NCBI RefSeq assembly: GCF_001299475.1
Contig: NZ_CYUJ01000002.1
Coordinates: forward strand, 496,001 to 560,000
Length of the DNA: 64,000 bases
DNA from: Neofamilia massiliensis
Lineage (GTDB): Bacteria > Bacillota > Clostridia > Tissierellales > Peptoniphilaceae
Direction: 5' to 3'
Part shown: in pieces, positions 52,936 through 61,792 of the stretch
How positions within the stretch are numbered: position 1 is the stretch's first letter
Layout: every line of letters begins with the position of its first letter
Made by a program: the position numbers and the translations under genes
The notes under the pieces: model-generated
Told to the model about the DNA's origin: nothing
Seen by the model: the letters and a program-made list of their open reading frames with translations, nothing else
Databases searched by the model: none

Positions 52936-54534
52936 ATGACTAGGACACAAGAGCTTTACCAAAAACTTTGGGACTCAGCTGACATATTGAGATCGAAAAT
53001 GGATGCCAATGAATATAAATCATATTTGTTAGGCCTTATTTTTTATAAATTCCTATCAGACAACATGGTCCTAAAGGCAGCAGACCTAATAGGCGAGGAG
53101 ACAGAGGATATAGACGAAGCCCAAATGATCTTTGAATCCTATATGGAAGAAGGAACTTTAGAAGACAGGGAAGAACTTCTAAACGAACTAAAATACGAAT
53201 ACTCCTTTAACCTAAAAGTAGAACTCACCTTTGGCGCTCTTATAAAGGAAATCAAAAACAAAAGTTTCCAACTAGAAGACCTCCAACAAGGCTTTCGCGA
53301 CCTGGAACAATCAGACCCAGCCTACGAAAATCTATTTGAAGACATAGACCTCTACTCAAAAAAGCTAGGCCAAACCCCACAAAAGCAAAACGAAACCATT
53401 TCAAAAATAATGCTAACCCTGGCTCCCCTAAACTTTGCAAAGACAAAAGGCGACGTCCTTGGAGATGCCTACGAATACTTAATAGGCCAATTTGCATCAG
53501 AATCTGGGAAGAAAGCAGGAGAATTCTATACGCCCCAATCAGTTTCCCATCTAATGACGAGAATTGCCATTGACGGCAAGGAAAACAAAAAGGGATTATC
53601 GGCATATGATCCAACAATGGGCAGTGGATCTCTTTTATTAAATGCAAAAAAATATTCTAACGAAACTAAAACTATAAACTACTTTGGCCAAGAACTAAAC
53701 ACGTCCACCTTTAATCTGGCGAGAATGAATATGATCCTTCACAGGGTGCCAATAGAAAACCAGCACCTGAGAAACGGAGACACTCTTGACGCCGACTGGC
53801 CAGTAGATGAGCCGACTAACTTCGACATGGTTTTAATGAATCCGCCATACTCTGCAAAATGGTCTGCCCACAAGGGATTTTTAGACGACCAAAGATTTGC
53901 CCCTTTCGGAGTTCTAGCACCAAAGTCAAGTGCCGACTTGGCATTTTTGCTCCATGGTTTTTATCATCTTAAAAACGATGGCGTAATGGCAATTGTCCTT
54001 CCTCACGGACCACTTTTTAGAGGAGGGGCAGAGGGAAAGATCCGCCAAAAATTATTAGAAAACGGAAACATCGACACCATAATTGGCCTGCCAGCAAATA
54101 TATTTTTTAACACCTCTATACCGACAATTATTATGGTCCTAAAGAAAAATAAGGAAGACAGGTCAGTCCTCTTTATAGACGGATCAAATGATTTCGAAAA
54201 AGTTAAGACCCAAAATATTCTAAGAGATGACCATATAGAAAAAATTATTCAGACTTATAGGAAGAGGGAGACTATAGAAAAATATTCCTATCTGGCAGAC
54301 TTTAAGGAAATAGAAGAAAACGAATTTAATCTAAATATCCCAAGATACGTAGACACCTTTGAAGAAGAGGAGGAGATCCCCCTAGCAGAAGTTTCAAAGT
54401 CTTTAAGAGAAACTCAAGCAGATTTAAAGGCAGCAGAAGATGAATTAAAAATTCTTCTAAAAGATCTAGTAGGAACATCAGCCTCAGCCCAAGAAGACTT
54501 AGATAATTTTCTTCAAGGAATATTCGGTGAATAA
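52936..54534 (+). CDS. hsdM: Type I restriction-modification DNA methyltransferase subunit
   Basis: 532 aa. An N-terminal helical domain (LWDSADILRSKMDANEYKSY) is followed by the N6-adenine methyltransferase core: GEFYTPQSVSHLM near residue 195, SAM motif DPTMGSGSLLL near 227, catalytic NPPYSAKW near 304, and a C-terminal helical tail from about 470 that binds HsdS. It methylates adenine within the bipartite target chosen by HsdS. GACGGAGG lies upstream of the ATG. Confidence 0.95.
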   Translation: MTRTQELYQKLWDSADILRSKMDANEYKSYLLGLIFYKFLSDNMVLKAADLIGEETEDIDEAQMIFESYMEEGTLEDREELLNELKYEYSFNLKVELTFGALIKEIKNKSFQLEDLQQGFRDLEQSDPAYENLFEDIDLYSKKLGQTPQKQNETISKIMLTLAPLNFAKTKGDVLGDAYEYLIGQFASESGKKAGEFYTPQSVSHLMTRIAIDGKENKKGLSAYDPTMGSGSLLLNAKKYSNETKTINYFGQELNTSTFNLARMNMILHRVPIENQHLRNGDTLDADWPVDEPTNFDMVLMNPPYSAKWSAHKGFLDDQRFAPFGVLAPKSSADLAFLLHGFYHLKNDGVMAIVLPHGPLFRGGAEGKIRQKLLENGNIDTIIGLPANIFFNTSIPTIIMVLKKNKEDRSVLFIDGSNDFEKVKTQNILRDDHIEKIIQTYRKRETIEKYSYLADFKEIEENEFNLNIPRYVDTFEEEEEIPLAEVSKSLRETQADLKAAEDELKILLKDLVGTSASAQEDLDNFLQGIFGE

Positions 54535-54535
54535 T

Positions 54536-55726
54536 ATGGAAAAAAGAAATATACCAGAAATAAGATTTAAAGGCTTTGTAGGAGATTGGAAAGAGGATAA
54601 GTTAGGTAATATTTCAAATATATCTAAAATGGCTGGATTTGAATTTACAGAACATGTTAATTATTCAGACGAAGGAAGTATTGTGGCAATTCGAGGATTA
54701 AATGTAAAAGAAGGCAAACTCAATCTTAATGATGTGAAATATATAGATGATAGTAATTTAGATAAACTTGAAAGGAGCAAACTTTTTAAGGGAGATATAA
54801 TTTTTACCTATACAGGAACAGTTGGAGAAACAGCTATTATTCCAGAAAATAATAAATTTTATTTAGCTCCTAATGTTGCAAGAATAAGATTAAATCAAAA
54901 TGAAAATCCTTTATTCTATATCAACAATATAAGCAGGACAGAATATTTTAATAAAGTTATTAGAAGATATATAACAGAATCATCTCAAGCTACTTTGAAT
55001 ATGGAAAACATTCGAAAACTTGAAATAATGAAAACAAATTTACAAGAACAAAAAGAAATTGGCAGGCTTTTTGAAAGCTTGGACCAGACTATAGACTTGC
55101 AAGGAAAAGTTGTCGAAGAAAATAAAAGACTAAAGCAAGCCCTTCTTCAAAAACTCTTTCCAAAAAAAGGTCAGAAGTTTCCAGAATTAAGGCTAAAGGG
55201 CTTTAGTGGAGATTGGGAAGAGAAAAAGTTAAGTGAAATTGATAATATAGAAATATATCAACCAAAAACTATCACTGCAAATGATTTTATAAATGATGGC
55301 AAATACAAAGTCTTTGGAGCCAATGGATATATTGGATCTTATGATAAATACAATCACGAAACAGATCAAGTAACAATAAGTTGCCGAGGAGAGAATTCTG
55401 GACTTGTAAATTATGTAAAAGCATTTACTTGGATAACTGGAAATTCTATGGTTGTTAATATTGATAAATGTAAAGAACTAAATAAATATTTTTTTTATAA
55501 CTTATTGTCTTGCAAAAATTTAAAAAGAATTGTAACAGGTAGTGGTCAACCACAAATAACAAGAAAAGATTTAGTAACATTTAAAATAGAAGTCCCATCT
55601 ATCCCAGAACAAGAAGCCATAGGCAATCTCTTTAGATCCCTTGACGAAAAAATCCTTAGAGAAGAAGAAAGGCTTGAAGGCTATAAGACTTTGAAAAAAT
55701 CTCTTTTACAAAAAATGTTTGTTTAA
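54536..55726 (+). CDS. hsdS: Type I restriction-modification specificity subunit
   Basis: 396 aa from ATG 54536, served by GGTGA; a GTG at 54527 overlapping hsdM is the alternative. Two target recognition domains of about 180 residues are each introduced by a repeated motif (PEIRFKGFVGDWKEDKL near residue 6, PELRLKGFSGDWEEKKL near 215) and closed by a repeated helix (LKQALLQKLF near 200, LKKSLLQKMF at the end). The domains read one half of the target each. The recognition domains are more AT-rich than the conserved parts, a common sign of domain exchange. The target sequence cannot be inferred. Confidence 0.93.
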   Translation: MEKRNIPEIRFKGFVGDWKEDKLGNISNISKMAGFEFTEHVNYSDEGSIVAIRGLNVKEGKLNLNDVKYIDDSNLDKLERSKLFKGDIIFTYTGTVGETAIIPENNKFYLAPNVARIRLNQNENPLFYINNISRTEYFNKVIRRYITESSQATLNMENIRKLEIMKTNLQEQKEIGRLFESLDQTIDLQGKVVEENKRLKQALLQKLFPKKGQKFPELRLKGFSGDWEEKKLSEIDNIEIYQPKTITANDFINDGKYKVFGANGYIGSYDKYNHETDQVTISCRGENSGLVNYVKAFTWITGNSMVVNIDKCKELNKYFFYNLLSCKNLKRIVTGSGQPQITRKDLVTFKIEVPSIPEQEAIGNLFRSLDEKILREEERLEGYKTLKKSLLQKMFV

Positions 55727-55749
55727 AGTTAAGAATTAAAAGGTGACTT

Positions 55750-58700
55750 ATGATAAAGACTACAGACGAAGCTATAATGGAAGAAAATTTAATAAAGAGG
55801 CTGACCAGCGATATTTCCCAGTGGACTTATAGGCCTGATCTTGACAATGAAGCCAAGCTTTGGGAGAATTTTAAAAATATTTTAGAGAGAAACAACAAGG
55901 CTGTCTTAAAAGATAGGCCCTTAACTGACCAGGAGTTTTCTCAAATAAAAAACCAACTCAACTTCCCAAACTTTTTCTCTGCTGCCAAATGGTTGGTAGG
56001 AGAAAATGGCATAGCCAAAGTTGAGGTCCAAAGGGAAGACGCAAGTCTTGGAACTATTAGGCTAAATGTCCTTAACCGCCTTGATGTTGCTGGCGGGACT
56101 TCTGTTTATGAACTTATTAACCAGTTCCAAACTGACAAGTCTAGGATAGGCGATCGAGGCAGGTTTGATGTGACTTTAATGATTAACGGCCTGCCTATGA
56201 TCCAAATTGAGCTAAAGAAAAAATCCGATACTTATTTTACTGCCTTTAAGCAAATTAAAAATTACTTGCAGGCTGGATTTTTTACGGGAATTTTTTCTGC
56301 TGTTCAGATGTTTGTAGTTTCTAACGGCAGTCAGACTAGGTACATTGCAGCAGCTCCTTTTGAAAAACTCAACTCTCAGTTTCTAACTCGTTGGGTCGAT
56401 GTTAACAATGAGCCTGTTGATAATTATATTTCCTTTGCTGAAGAACTTCTACGAATTCCTATGGCTCATCAAATGGTTACTGATTATTCGGTTTTAGATT
56501 TTGATAGAAAGGCCATAATTCTCCTTCGCCCTTATCAGATCCACGCCATTGAAGGGGTGAAATCTTTCGCCTCTAGGTCTAGGTCTGGTTATGTTTGGCA
56601 CACAACTGGGTCAGGGAAGACTTTAACTTCTTACAAGGTTTCGAAAAATCTTTTAGGCATTCCAAGCATTGACAAGACGATTTTTATTGTAGATCGAAGG
56701 GACCTTGACCAGCAGACGACTTCGTCTTTTGAGTCTTATGCTGAGCTAGATACTATTGACATTGATGGCACTGAGTCTGTTGTCCTCTTAGAGAAAAAAC
56801 TTGCTTCTGATGAAAGGGCTGTGGTCATTACTACTATTCAAAAGCTCCACTATCTTATGAAGAAGGCAGAAAATTCTTCGAATCCTAAATACGAAAAAAT
56901 TAGAAATAAAAAACTTGCCTTTGTTGTCGACGAGTGTCACAGGGCAGTTTCTCCTGAGAAACAAGCTGAGATAAATAAGTTTTTTTATGTGGATCCTCTT
57001 TGGTACGGCTTTACTGGCACGCCAATTTTCGCCGAGTCTAAGAGAAAGTCTCCTGGAGATCTTCCTGAAACTACTGAAGAACAATACGGCGACCGCATCC
57101 ACCAGTACACTGTAAAAGAAGCAATTAAGGACCAGGCTGTTCTTGGTTTTAATATTGAATACAATTCTACAATTTCTGAAGACGACATTGTTGACATTCT
57201 TGAAAAGGCAAATCCAAAGTTAGATGTTTCTGCCCTTGATGATATAGCCCGAGAAGAAAAAATTCCTAGGGACTATTATGAGAGAGACGACCACATGCTG
57301 GCTGTTATTGATAGGATAGTTAACAAGTCGGTGGAAAAGTTTGGATTAAAAAATGCGACTCCTTATTCTGCTCTTCTATCAGTTTCGTCAATTCCCTTGG
57401 CCCAAAGATACTATGAACTCTTCATGGAAGTAAAGGCAGGGAAAAACGAAAAGGTAAAAATTTTTGACAAGGTGAAAAGGCTTGATAGCGACTTTCCTCG
57501 TATAGCAATTACTTATTCTATTGCCGACAACGAAGAAGAAACGAGACCGTCAATGGAAAAGATGATGGAGTCACTTAAAAATTACAACGACTTTTATTCC
57601 ACTTCTTTTGATATTTCAAACCTTGGCTCTTATAATATTGACGTCAACAACAGGTTGGCGAGAAAAAATTCTAAGTTCTTTGTTCGCTCTGAGCAGTTGG
57701 ACCTAGTTATTGTTGTAGATAGACTTTTAACTGGCTTTGATGCGCCGTCTCTTCGAATTTTATTTTTAGATAGGCCGCCTCTTAGTCCTCACGGTTTGAT
57801 CCAAGCTTTTTCTAGGACTAACAGAATTTTTGATGCCACAAAAGATTTTGGCCAAATTGTAACTTTTCAAAAACCAAATTTGTATGAAGAAAAAGTTAAG
57901 AAAGCCCTGGTCTTATATTCAAATGGCGGCGAGGACTTTGTTCAGGCTCCAGCTTATGAAGAAGTTTATAAAAGTTTTATTGACTCTATTGAAAGGCTTA
58001 AAAACATTGCACCGAGACCTGAAGCCACTGACGACTTAGTGGACCTTGAAGATAAAATTGAATTTGTAGCAGCCTTCCAGGCTTTTGATAAGTTTTATTC
58101 TGCAGCAAGGGTCTACAGGGACTACGAAGATGCAGATGTGGATAGGGAAATTGCTGATGCATATAATTTGACAGCTGAGACTATTGAGGAATACTTAGGC
58201 AGGTACGAAAACATTAAGGCAGCCTTGCCAAAACTTCCAGATCATATTGTGGAAGATAATTTCTTAGACATTGACTACGAGTTTCGTGGAGTCCGCAGTG
58301 CAAAAATCGACTACAATTATATTATCCAGCTGATCCAATCTACAGTTGACTTTAGAACTTCAGCTCAAGAAAAATCCAGAGACATTAAAGAACAAGCAAA
58401 GAAAAATGCAGAAATCGAAAAAATTCTCAAAGACTACGAAAGTGGCAATCCAAAGGCAGGTCTTATTGTTAGACAGCTTTGGGAAGAAATTAAAGACGAC
58501 GACCAGGCCTTTAAAGATAAGGACATTGGAGTTTTAATAGACCAAAGATTTAGAGACAGATATGAATCTAAGATAAAAGAATTTGCATCTAAGTGGGCAG
58601 TTGATAAAGACAGCCTAGACTTTGTCGCAGAAAATTATGTAGTAGACAAGGATAGAAACCAGCTAGGCGAAAAAGAACTAGTAGGCAGCGGCAACCTAGA

Positions 58701-58815
58701 CGAATACAACAAAAATTCCTCCGAGCAACTTACTAAGTTAAAGTATAGAAAAAATTTGAGAGAAGAATATAAGAGCTTCGTCGAAGAAGAAATTATTCCT
58801 CTTATGGTTAGGTAG
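55750..58815 (+). CDS. hsdR: Type I restriction endonuclease subunit
   Basis: 1021 aa. The N-terminal nuclease domain has the PD-(D/E)xK residues in GRFDVTLMINGLPMIQIELKKK (about residues 136-157). The motor follows with Walker A WHTTGSGKTLTS near 288, VDECHRAV near 395, and the RLLTGFDAPS and QAFSRTNR motifs. The C-terminal 250 residues are helical and join HsdM. It translocates and cuts unmodified DNA. AAAAGGTGA precedes the ATG at 55750. Base use is somewhat less AT-biased than the window mean, so the locus may have been acquired. All three subunits look intact. Confidence 0.95.
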   Translation: MIKTTDEAIMEENLIKRLTSDISQWTYRPDLDNEAKLWENFKNILERNNKAVLKDRPLTDQEFSQIKNQLNFPNFFSAAKWLVGENGIAKVEVQREDASLGTIRLNVLNRLDVAGGTSVYELINQFQTDKSRIGDRGRFDVTLMINGLPMIQIELKKKSDTYFTAFKQIKNYLQAGFFTGIFSAVQMFVVSNGSQTRYIAAAPFEKLNSQFLTRWVDVNNEPVDNYISFAEELLRIPMAHQMVTDYSVLDFDRKAIILLRPYQIHAIEGVKSFASRSRSGYVWHTTGSGKTLTSYKVSKNLLGIPSIDKTIFIVDRRDLDQQTTSSFESYAELDTIDIDGTESVVLLEKKLASDERAVVITTIQKLHYLMKKAENSSNPKYEKIRNKKLAFVVDECHRAVSPEKQAEINKFFYVDPLWYGFTGTPIFAESKRKSPGDLPETTEEQYGDRIHQYTVKEAIKDQAVLGFNIEYNSTISEDDIVDILEKANPKLDVSALDDIAREEKIPRDYYERDDHMLAVIDRIVNKSVEKFGLKNATPYSALLSVSSIPLAQRYYELFMEVKAGKNEKVKIFDKVKRLDSDFPRIAITYSIADNEEETRPSMEKMMESLKNYNDFYSTSFDISNLGSYNIDVNNRLARKNSKFFVRSEQLDLVIVVDRLLTGFDAPSLRILFLDRPPLSPHGLIQAFSRTNRIFDATKDFGQIVTFQKPNLYEEKVKKALVLYSNGGEDFVQAPAYEEVYKSFIDSIERLKNIAPRPEATDDLVDLEDKIEFVAAFQAFDKFYSAARVYRDYEDADVDREIADAYNLTAETIEEYLGRYENIKAALPKLPDHIVEDNFLDIDYEFRGVRSAKIDYNYIIQLIQSTVDFRTSAQEKSRDIKEQAKKNAEIEKILKDYESGNPKAGLIVRQLWEEIKDDDQAFKDKDIGVLIDQRFRDRYESKIKEFASKWAVDKDSLDFVAENYVVDKDRNQLGEKELVGSGNLDEYNKNSSEQLTKLKYRKNLREEYKSFVEEEIIPLMVR

Positions 58816-58830
58816 GAAAGGAGTTAAAAA

Positions 58831-59016
58831 ATGACAGAAAACAAAACAAGTGAAGCTCAAATTAGAGCGACTAGAAATTGGGAAAAGAAAAATCCAGAAA
58901 AAGCAAGAAAGGCAAGCTATAGAAGAGGCGGCAGAAATTATATTTTAAACTATGCCGATGAAGATGATCTGAAAGAAGTTGAAGCTTGGATAGAAGAGAG
59001 AAGAAAAAATTTGTAG
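58831..59016 (+). CDS. 61-aa protein behind hsdR, paralogue 1
   Basis: 61 aa, highly charged, probably helical, ending in DLKEVEAWIEERRKNL. AAAGGAG lies upstream of the ATG, 15 bases behind hsdR, so it is likely co-transcribed with the restriction genes. It aligns without gaps to the next small protein: 31 of 61 residues are identical by my count. Both begin MTE..T(S/T)EAQ..A...W and share N(Y/F)I.NYA.E(D/E)DLKE. The pattern is reminiscent of small DNA-binding or ribbon-helix-helix-like proteins, but I cannot assign a family. Confidence 0.65.
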   Translation: MTENKTSEAQIRATRNWEKKNPEKARKASYRRGGRNYILNYADEDDLKEVEAWIEERRKNL

Positions 59017-59097
59017 AGAATAAAAACTTAGGTATATATCATTAATAATTAGCCTTAGTGATTAGTTTAGATGCTTATAAAGAAACGAGGAAATAAG

Positions 59098-59283
59098 ATG
59101 ACTGAATTTACAACAACTGAAGCACAAAGAAAAGCTAAAGAAAAATGGCAGCAAGAAAATAGGGAAAAATCAAAAAGATATTCTTATAAGTCTACTGCAA
59201 AAAATTTTATAAATAATTATGCTACTGAGGAAGATTTAAAAGAGTTGTTAGATTTAATAGAGGAAAGAAGAAGTAATTTATAG
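59098..59283 (+). CDS. 61-aa protein behind hsdR, paralogue 2
   Basis: 61 aa from ATG 59098, with CGAGGA upstream; an in-frame ATG at 59071 lacks a ribosome site. Identical length and about half identical sequence to the preceding gene show a tandem duplication with divergence. Both could be small regulators or accessory factors of the restriction system, or unrelated cargo. A terminator follows. Confidence 0.62.
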   Translation: MTEFTTTEAQRKAKEKWQQENREKSKRYSYKSTAKNFINNYATEEDLKELLDLIEERRSNL

Positions 59284-59319
59284 AAAATATTAATGAGCTA
59301 ATTGAATATTTATAAGTTT

Positions 59320-59349
59320 AAATCCTTGAGTTAGACTCAGGGATTTTTT
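59320..59349 (+). terminator. Terminator of the hsd region
   Basis: AAATCCTTGAGT (59320-59331) pairs with ACTCAGGGATTT (59335-59346), one G-T pair, T6 tail. Confidence 0.85.
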
Positions 59350-59357
59350 CTTTGTAA

Positions 59358-59386
59358 ACAAAAAACCAGGACTATATCCTGGTTTT
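59358..59386 (-). terminator. tmRNA terminator
   Basis: On the - strand AAAACCAGGA-loop-TCCTGGTTTT followed by a T run. It converges with the + strand terminator just to its left. Confidence 0.85.
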
Positions 59387-59395
59387 AAATCTTTA

Positions 59396-59749
59396 TGGTG
59401 GAGCCGGTGGGAGTCGAACCCACGTCCGAAAACTCGTCCACAACACTTTCTTCGAGTGGAGTCTATTATATTTTTATTCGACAAGAAGTTCTAACAGACA
59501 AGTCCTTCTTGTTATATCGTCATAGTTACCCTCTTTCTTATGGCGACTTAGAAAGATTTGTTTCCCATATAGTTGACACCAGTGCCTAGGCCTATGGGGA
59601 GCCTAGATGGTGAATGCAAGCTTAATTAAGCTGCAAATGCGAAATTATTATTTTCGTTGTTTATTTGTTTTGAGCTGTTTTACGTTTTGTCTCAAAAAAC
59701 GACTCGCTTATGTTGATTCAAAATCCCCGTCGAAGCCATATTCGGCCCC
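59396..59749 (-). ncRNA. ssrA: tmRNA
   Basis: 354 nt. The 5' end GGGGCCGAATATGGCTTCGA and the 3' end with GGTTCGACTCCCACCGG plus encoded CCA form the tRNA-like domain, whose acceptor arms pair over 7 bp (one G-U). The tag frame ends NNFAFAA followed by TAA (stop at 59626-59628). A 16-residue tag from a Ser codon at 59674-59676 is possible; the resume codon is not certain. It rescues stalled ribosomes with SmpB. Confidence 0.95.
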
Positions 59750-59756
59750 AAGTATT

Positions 59757-59784
59757 AAAAAGGGAAGGCTATAATTCCTTCCCT
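59757..59784 (-). terminator. Terminator or processing hairpin behind SRP RNA
   Basis: On the - strand AGGGAAGG-AATTATAG-CCTTCCCT followed by T5, only eight bases before the tmRNA 5' end. With no visible promoter for tmRNA in between, it may be leaky or an RNase III site. Confidence 0.72.
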
Positions 59785-59790
59785 ATGTAT

Positions 59791-60057
59791 GCCGTACCCT
59801 AACTTCGAAGACAACTTCCCGATGGTACACAAGTAGTTAACTCAGACCAGGCACCCTTGTGGCACACGAAAAATCATTGCTTAGTGCTGCTTCCTTCCGG
59901 ACCTGACACGGTTCACAAGCATTCGTTGCACAAGACCCAATCGTCACTGCCACTTGCTTGCGGCAAACTCGACAAGTTGGCCCCTCTTGATAGTGGTCAA
60001 CCCTGCTGTAGCGGACTGCAGGTTACAAGGTCCCGCTAAATCCCCGTCTAGTACGGC
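59791..60057 (-). ncRNA. ffs: SRP RNA, large type with Alu domain
   Basis: About 267 nt. Ends pair (GCCGTAC at the 5' end with GTACGGC at the 3' end). The Alu part has GACCTTGTAACCTGCAGTCCGCT with AGCAGGG, and the S domain has the conserved GGTCCGGAAGGAAGCAGCAC tetraloop-proximal segment that binds Ffh. This is the Bacillus/Clostridium-type 6S-7S SRP RNA, not the short enterobacterial form. Confidence 0.93.
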
Positions 60058-60068
60058 AAATTTTCTAC

Positions 60069-60160
60069 TGGCGGAGAGAAGGGGATTTGAACCCCTGATA
60101 CGCTATTAACGTATACCCGCTTTCCAGGCGAGCGCCTTCAGCCAGCTCAGCCATCTCTCC
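60069..60160 (-). tRNA. tRNA-Ser (GGA)
   Basis: 92 nt, with encoded CCA. Acceptor GGAGAGA/TCTCTCC, D-arm, anticodon loop CTGGAAA giving anticodon GGA, a long variable arm of class II, and T-arm with GGTTCAAATCC. The SRP RNA begins 11 bases downstream. Confidence 0.96.
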
Positions 60161-60177
60161 TTAACCAATGCTTATCT

Positions 60178-60206
60178 ATTTTATAATAAATGACCTGCCT
60201 TGTCAA
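60178..60206 (-). promoter_or_regulatory. Promoter of the tRNA-Ser/SRP RNA/tmRNA unit
   Basis: On the - strand -35 TTGACA (60201-60206), 17-base spacer, -10 TAAAAT (60178-60183), placing the transcript start a few bases before the tRNA. Confidence 0.78.
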
Positions 60207-60288
60207 CCAATCTAAGGTGTAAATTAAGTGTAATTCAAGTTTTTAAAGTTTTTGTACATTTATAATTTTTGAAATGTCATAAAATAAT

Positions 60289-60317
60289 TTGACATTCTAT
60301 CTGCTAAGTTGTAATAT
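60289..60317 (+). promoter_or_regulatory. pyr operon promoter
   Basis: -35 TTGACA (60289-60294), 17-base spacer, -10 TAATAT (60312-60317). The leader to pyrB is about 110 bases and carries the attenuator. Confidence 0.8.
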
Positions 60318-60332
60318 TTAATTTGAAAAAGA

Positions 60333-60410
60333 CCTTTAAATTGAACCTGTGAGTTCAAAAAGGATAACATTATTTCCACGAGAAATTTTTTAGTTATCAG
60401 GTTTTGTTTT
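60333..60410 (+). promoter_or_regulatory. PyrR-type attenuator of the pyr operon
   Basis: The loop CCTGTGAG in the hairpin TTGAA-CCTGTGAG-TTCAA (60341-60358) matches the core of the PyrR binding loop, with an outer stem CCTTT (60333-60337)/AAAGG (60359-60363). Downstream, GATAAC (60363-60368) and GTTATC (60393-60398) enclose an inner ATTTC/GAAAT stem and are followed by TTTTGTTTT, a plausible terminator. Uridine nucleotide-bound PyrR would favour termination. pyrR itself is not in the window. Confidence 0.65.
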
Positions 60411-60434
60411 AATTTACTATAAGGAGACTAGAAA

Positions 60435-61361
60435 ATGTTAAAAGGAAGAAATTTAGTAAGTCCTGACGATTTAAGCGTTGAAGAATTATACGAATTAATG
60501 GATTTAGCTCGTGATATTATTAAGAGTCCAGATGATTATTCTAATGTTTGTAAGAATAAGATTTTAGGAACTCTTTTTTTTGAGCCTTCAACTAGAACTA
60601 GACTTTCATTTGAATCTGCTATGCTAAGGCTAGGAGGCCAAGTTATTGGTTTTTCTGAAGCTGCTTCTTCATCTACTGCCAAGGGCGAATCACTAATTGA
60701 TACTATTAGAACTGTTGGTTCTTATGCCGATATTTTAGCTATGAGAAATCCTAAGGAAGGATCAGCTATGCTTGCATCAGAATACACTTATGTGCCACTA
60801 ATTAATGCAGGCGATGGAGGCCACTACCACCCAACCCAAACCCTAACTGACCTACTTACAATTATTGAAAACAAGGGGACTTTTGAAAATTTAAATATTG
60901 GTCTTTGTGGAGACTTGAAGTTTGGTAGAACTGTTCACTCTCTTCTTAAGACTATGAACAAGTTTAAAGGAAACAAGTTTTATCTTATTTCTCCAGATGA
61001 GCTAAGAATTCCTAGCTATGTTATGGAACTTACTTTTGAAGACGGAGCTGACAACTTTGTTGAAGTTGAAAGGCTAGAAGAAGTTATTCATGACCTTGAC
61101 ATTCTCTACATGACCAGGGTCCAAAAGGAAAGATTTTTTAACGAGGCTGACTATGTTAGGTTAAAGGATTCTTATATTCTAGGACCTGAAAAAATGTCTA
61201 TGGCCAAGGACGACATGATTGTCCTTCATCCACTTCCAAGGGTCAATGAAATTGAAGTTGCTGTTGACTCTGACCCAAGGGCCAAGTATTTTGAACAAGT
61301 TAAAAATGGTATGTACGTTAGAATGGCACTTATTATGAAATTATTGGGGGTTTGTAAATAA
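60435..61361 (+). CDS. pyrB: Aspartate carbamoyltransferase catalytic chain
   Basis: 308 aa. Carbamoyl phosphate motif [12 protein letters not shown] near residue 50, [14 protein letters not shown] near 130, and [14 protein letters not shown] near 265. It makes carbamoyl aspartate, the first committed step of pyrimidine synthesis. AAGGAG precedes the ATG. Its stop overlaps the pyrI start by 1 base; a paired regulatory chain means the dodecameric, allosteric form. Confidence 0.96.
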   Translation: MLKGRNLVSPDDLSVEELYELMDLARDIIKSPDDYSNVCKNKILGTLFFEPSTRTRLSFESAMLRLGGQVIGFSEAASSSTAKGESLIDTIRTVGSYADILAMRNPKEGSAMLASEYTYVPLINAGDGGHYHPTQTLTDLLTIIENKGTFENLNIGLCGDLKFGRTVHSLLKTMNKFKGNKFYLISPDELRIPSYVMELTFEDGADNFVEVERLEEVIHDLDILYMTRVQKERFFNEADYVRLKDSYILGPEKMSMAKDDMIVLHPLPRVNEIEVAVDSDPRAKYFEQVKNGMYVRMALIMKLLGVCK

Positions 61362-61792
61362 TGTTAAGTATTACTAGTATAAAAAAAGGAATTGTTATTG
61401 ACCACATTAGACCAGGCCTAGGCTATGAAATTTATAAACTTCTAGAATTAGACAAGGCCGATTATAGGGTAGCTTTAATTACCAACGCCGATTCAAAAAC
61501 CTATGGCAAAAAGGACCTTTTAAAAATCGAAAACAAAATTGATATGGATCTAACAGCCCTAGCAATTTTAGATGAAAATCTTACTATAAATATTATTGAA
61601 GATGAAAAAATCGTAAGGAAAATTCAAGTAAATCTACCTACAGAGTTTTCTGGAATTTTCACTTGCAAAAACCCAAGATGTATTAGCCAAAGTGAAAGGG
61701 AAATTGAAAGCAAGTTTACCTTAGTTGATCCAAAAACTAAAAAGTACAAGTGCCACTACTGTGACCACTTCTTAGAAATGGACAAACAGTAA
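61361..61792 (+). CDS. pyrI: Aspartate carbamoyltransferase regulatory chain
   Basis: 143 aa. N-terminal nucleotide-binding domain with KGIVIDHIRPGLG and a C-terminal zinc domain with four Cys (CKNPRC and CHYCDHF). It binds CTP/ATP and passes the signal to PyrB. It is coupled by 1-base overlaps to both pyrB and pyrC. Confidence 0.95.
   Translation: MLSITSIKKGIVIDHIRPGLGYEIYKLLELDKADYRVALITNADSKTYGKKDLLKIENKIDMDLTALAILDENLTINIIEDEKIVRKIQVNLPTEFSGIFTCKNPRCISQSEREIESKFTLVDPKTKKYKCHYCDHFLEMDKQ

Noticed and set aside
59395-60039. Open frames across the RNA genes at 59.4-60.1 kb
   Set aside because: The sequence is fully explained by tmRNA and SRP RNA on the - strand.
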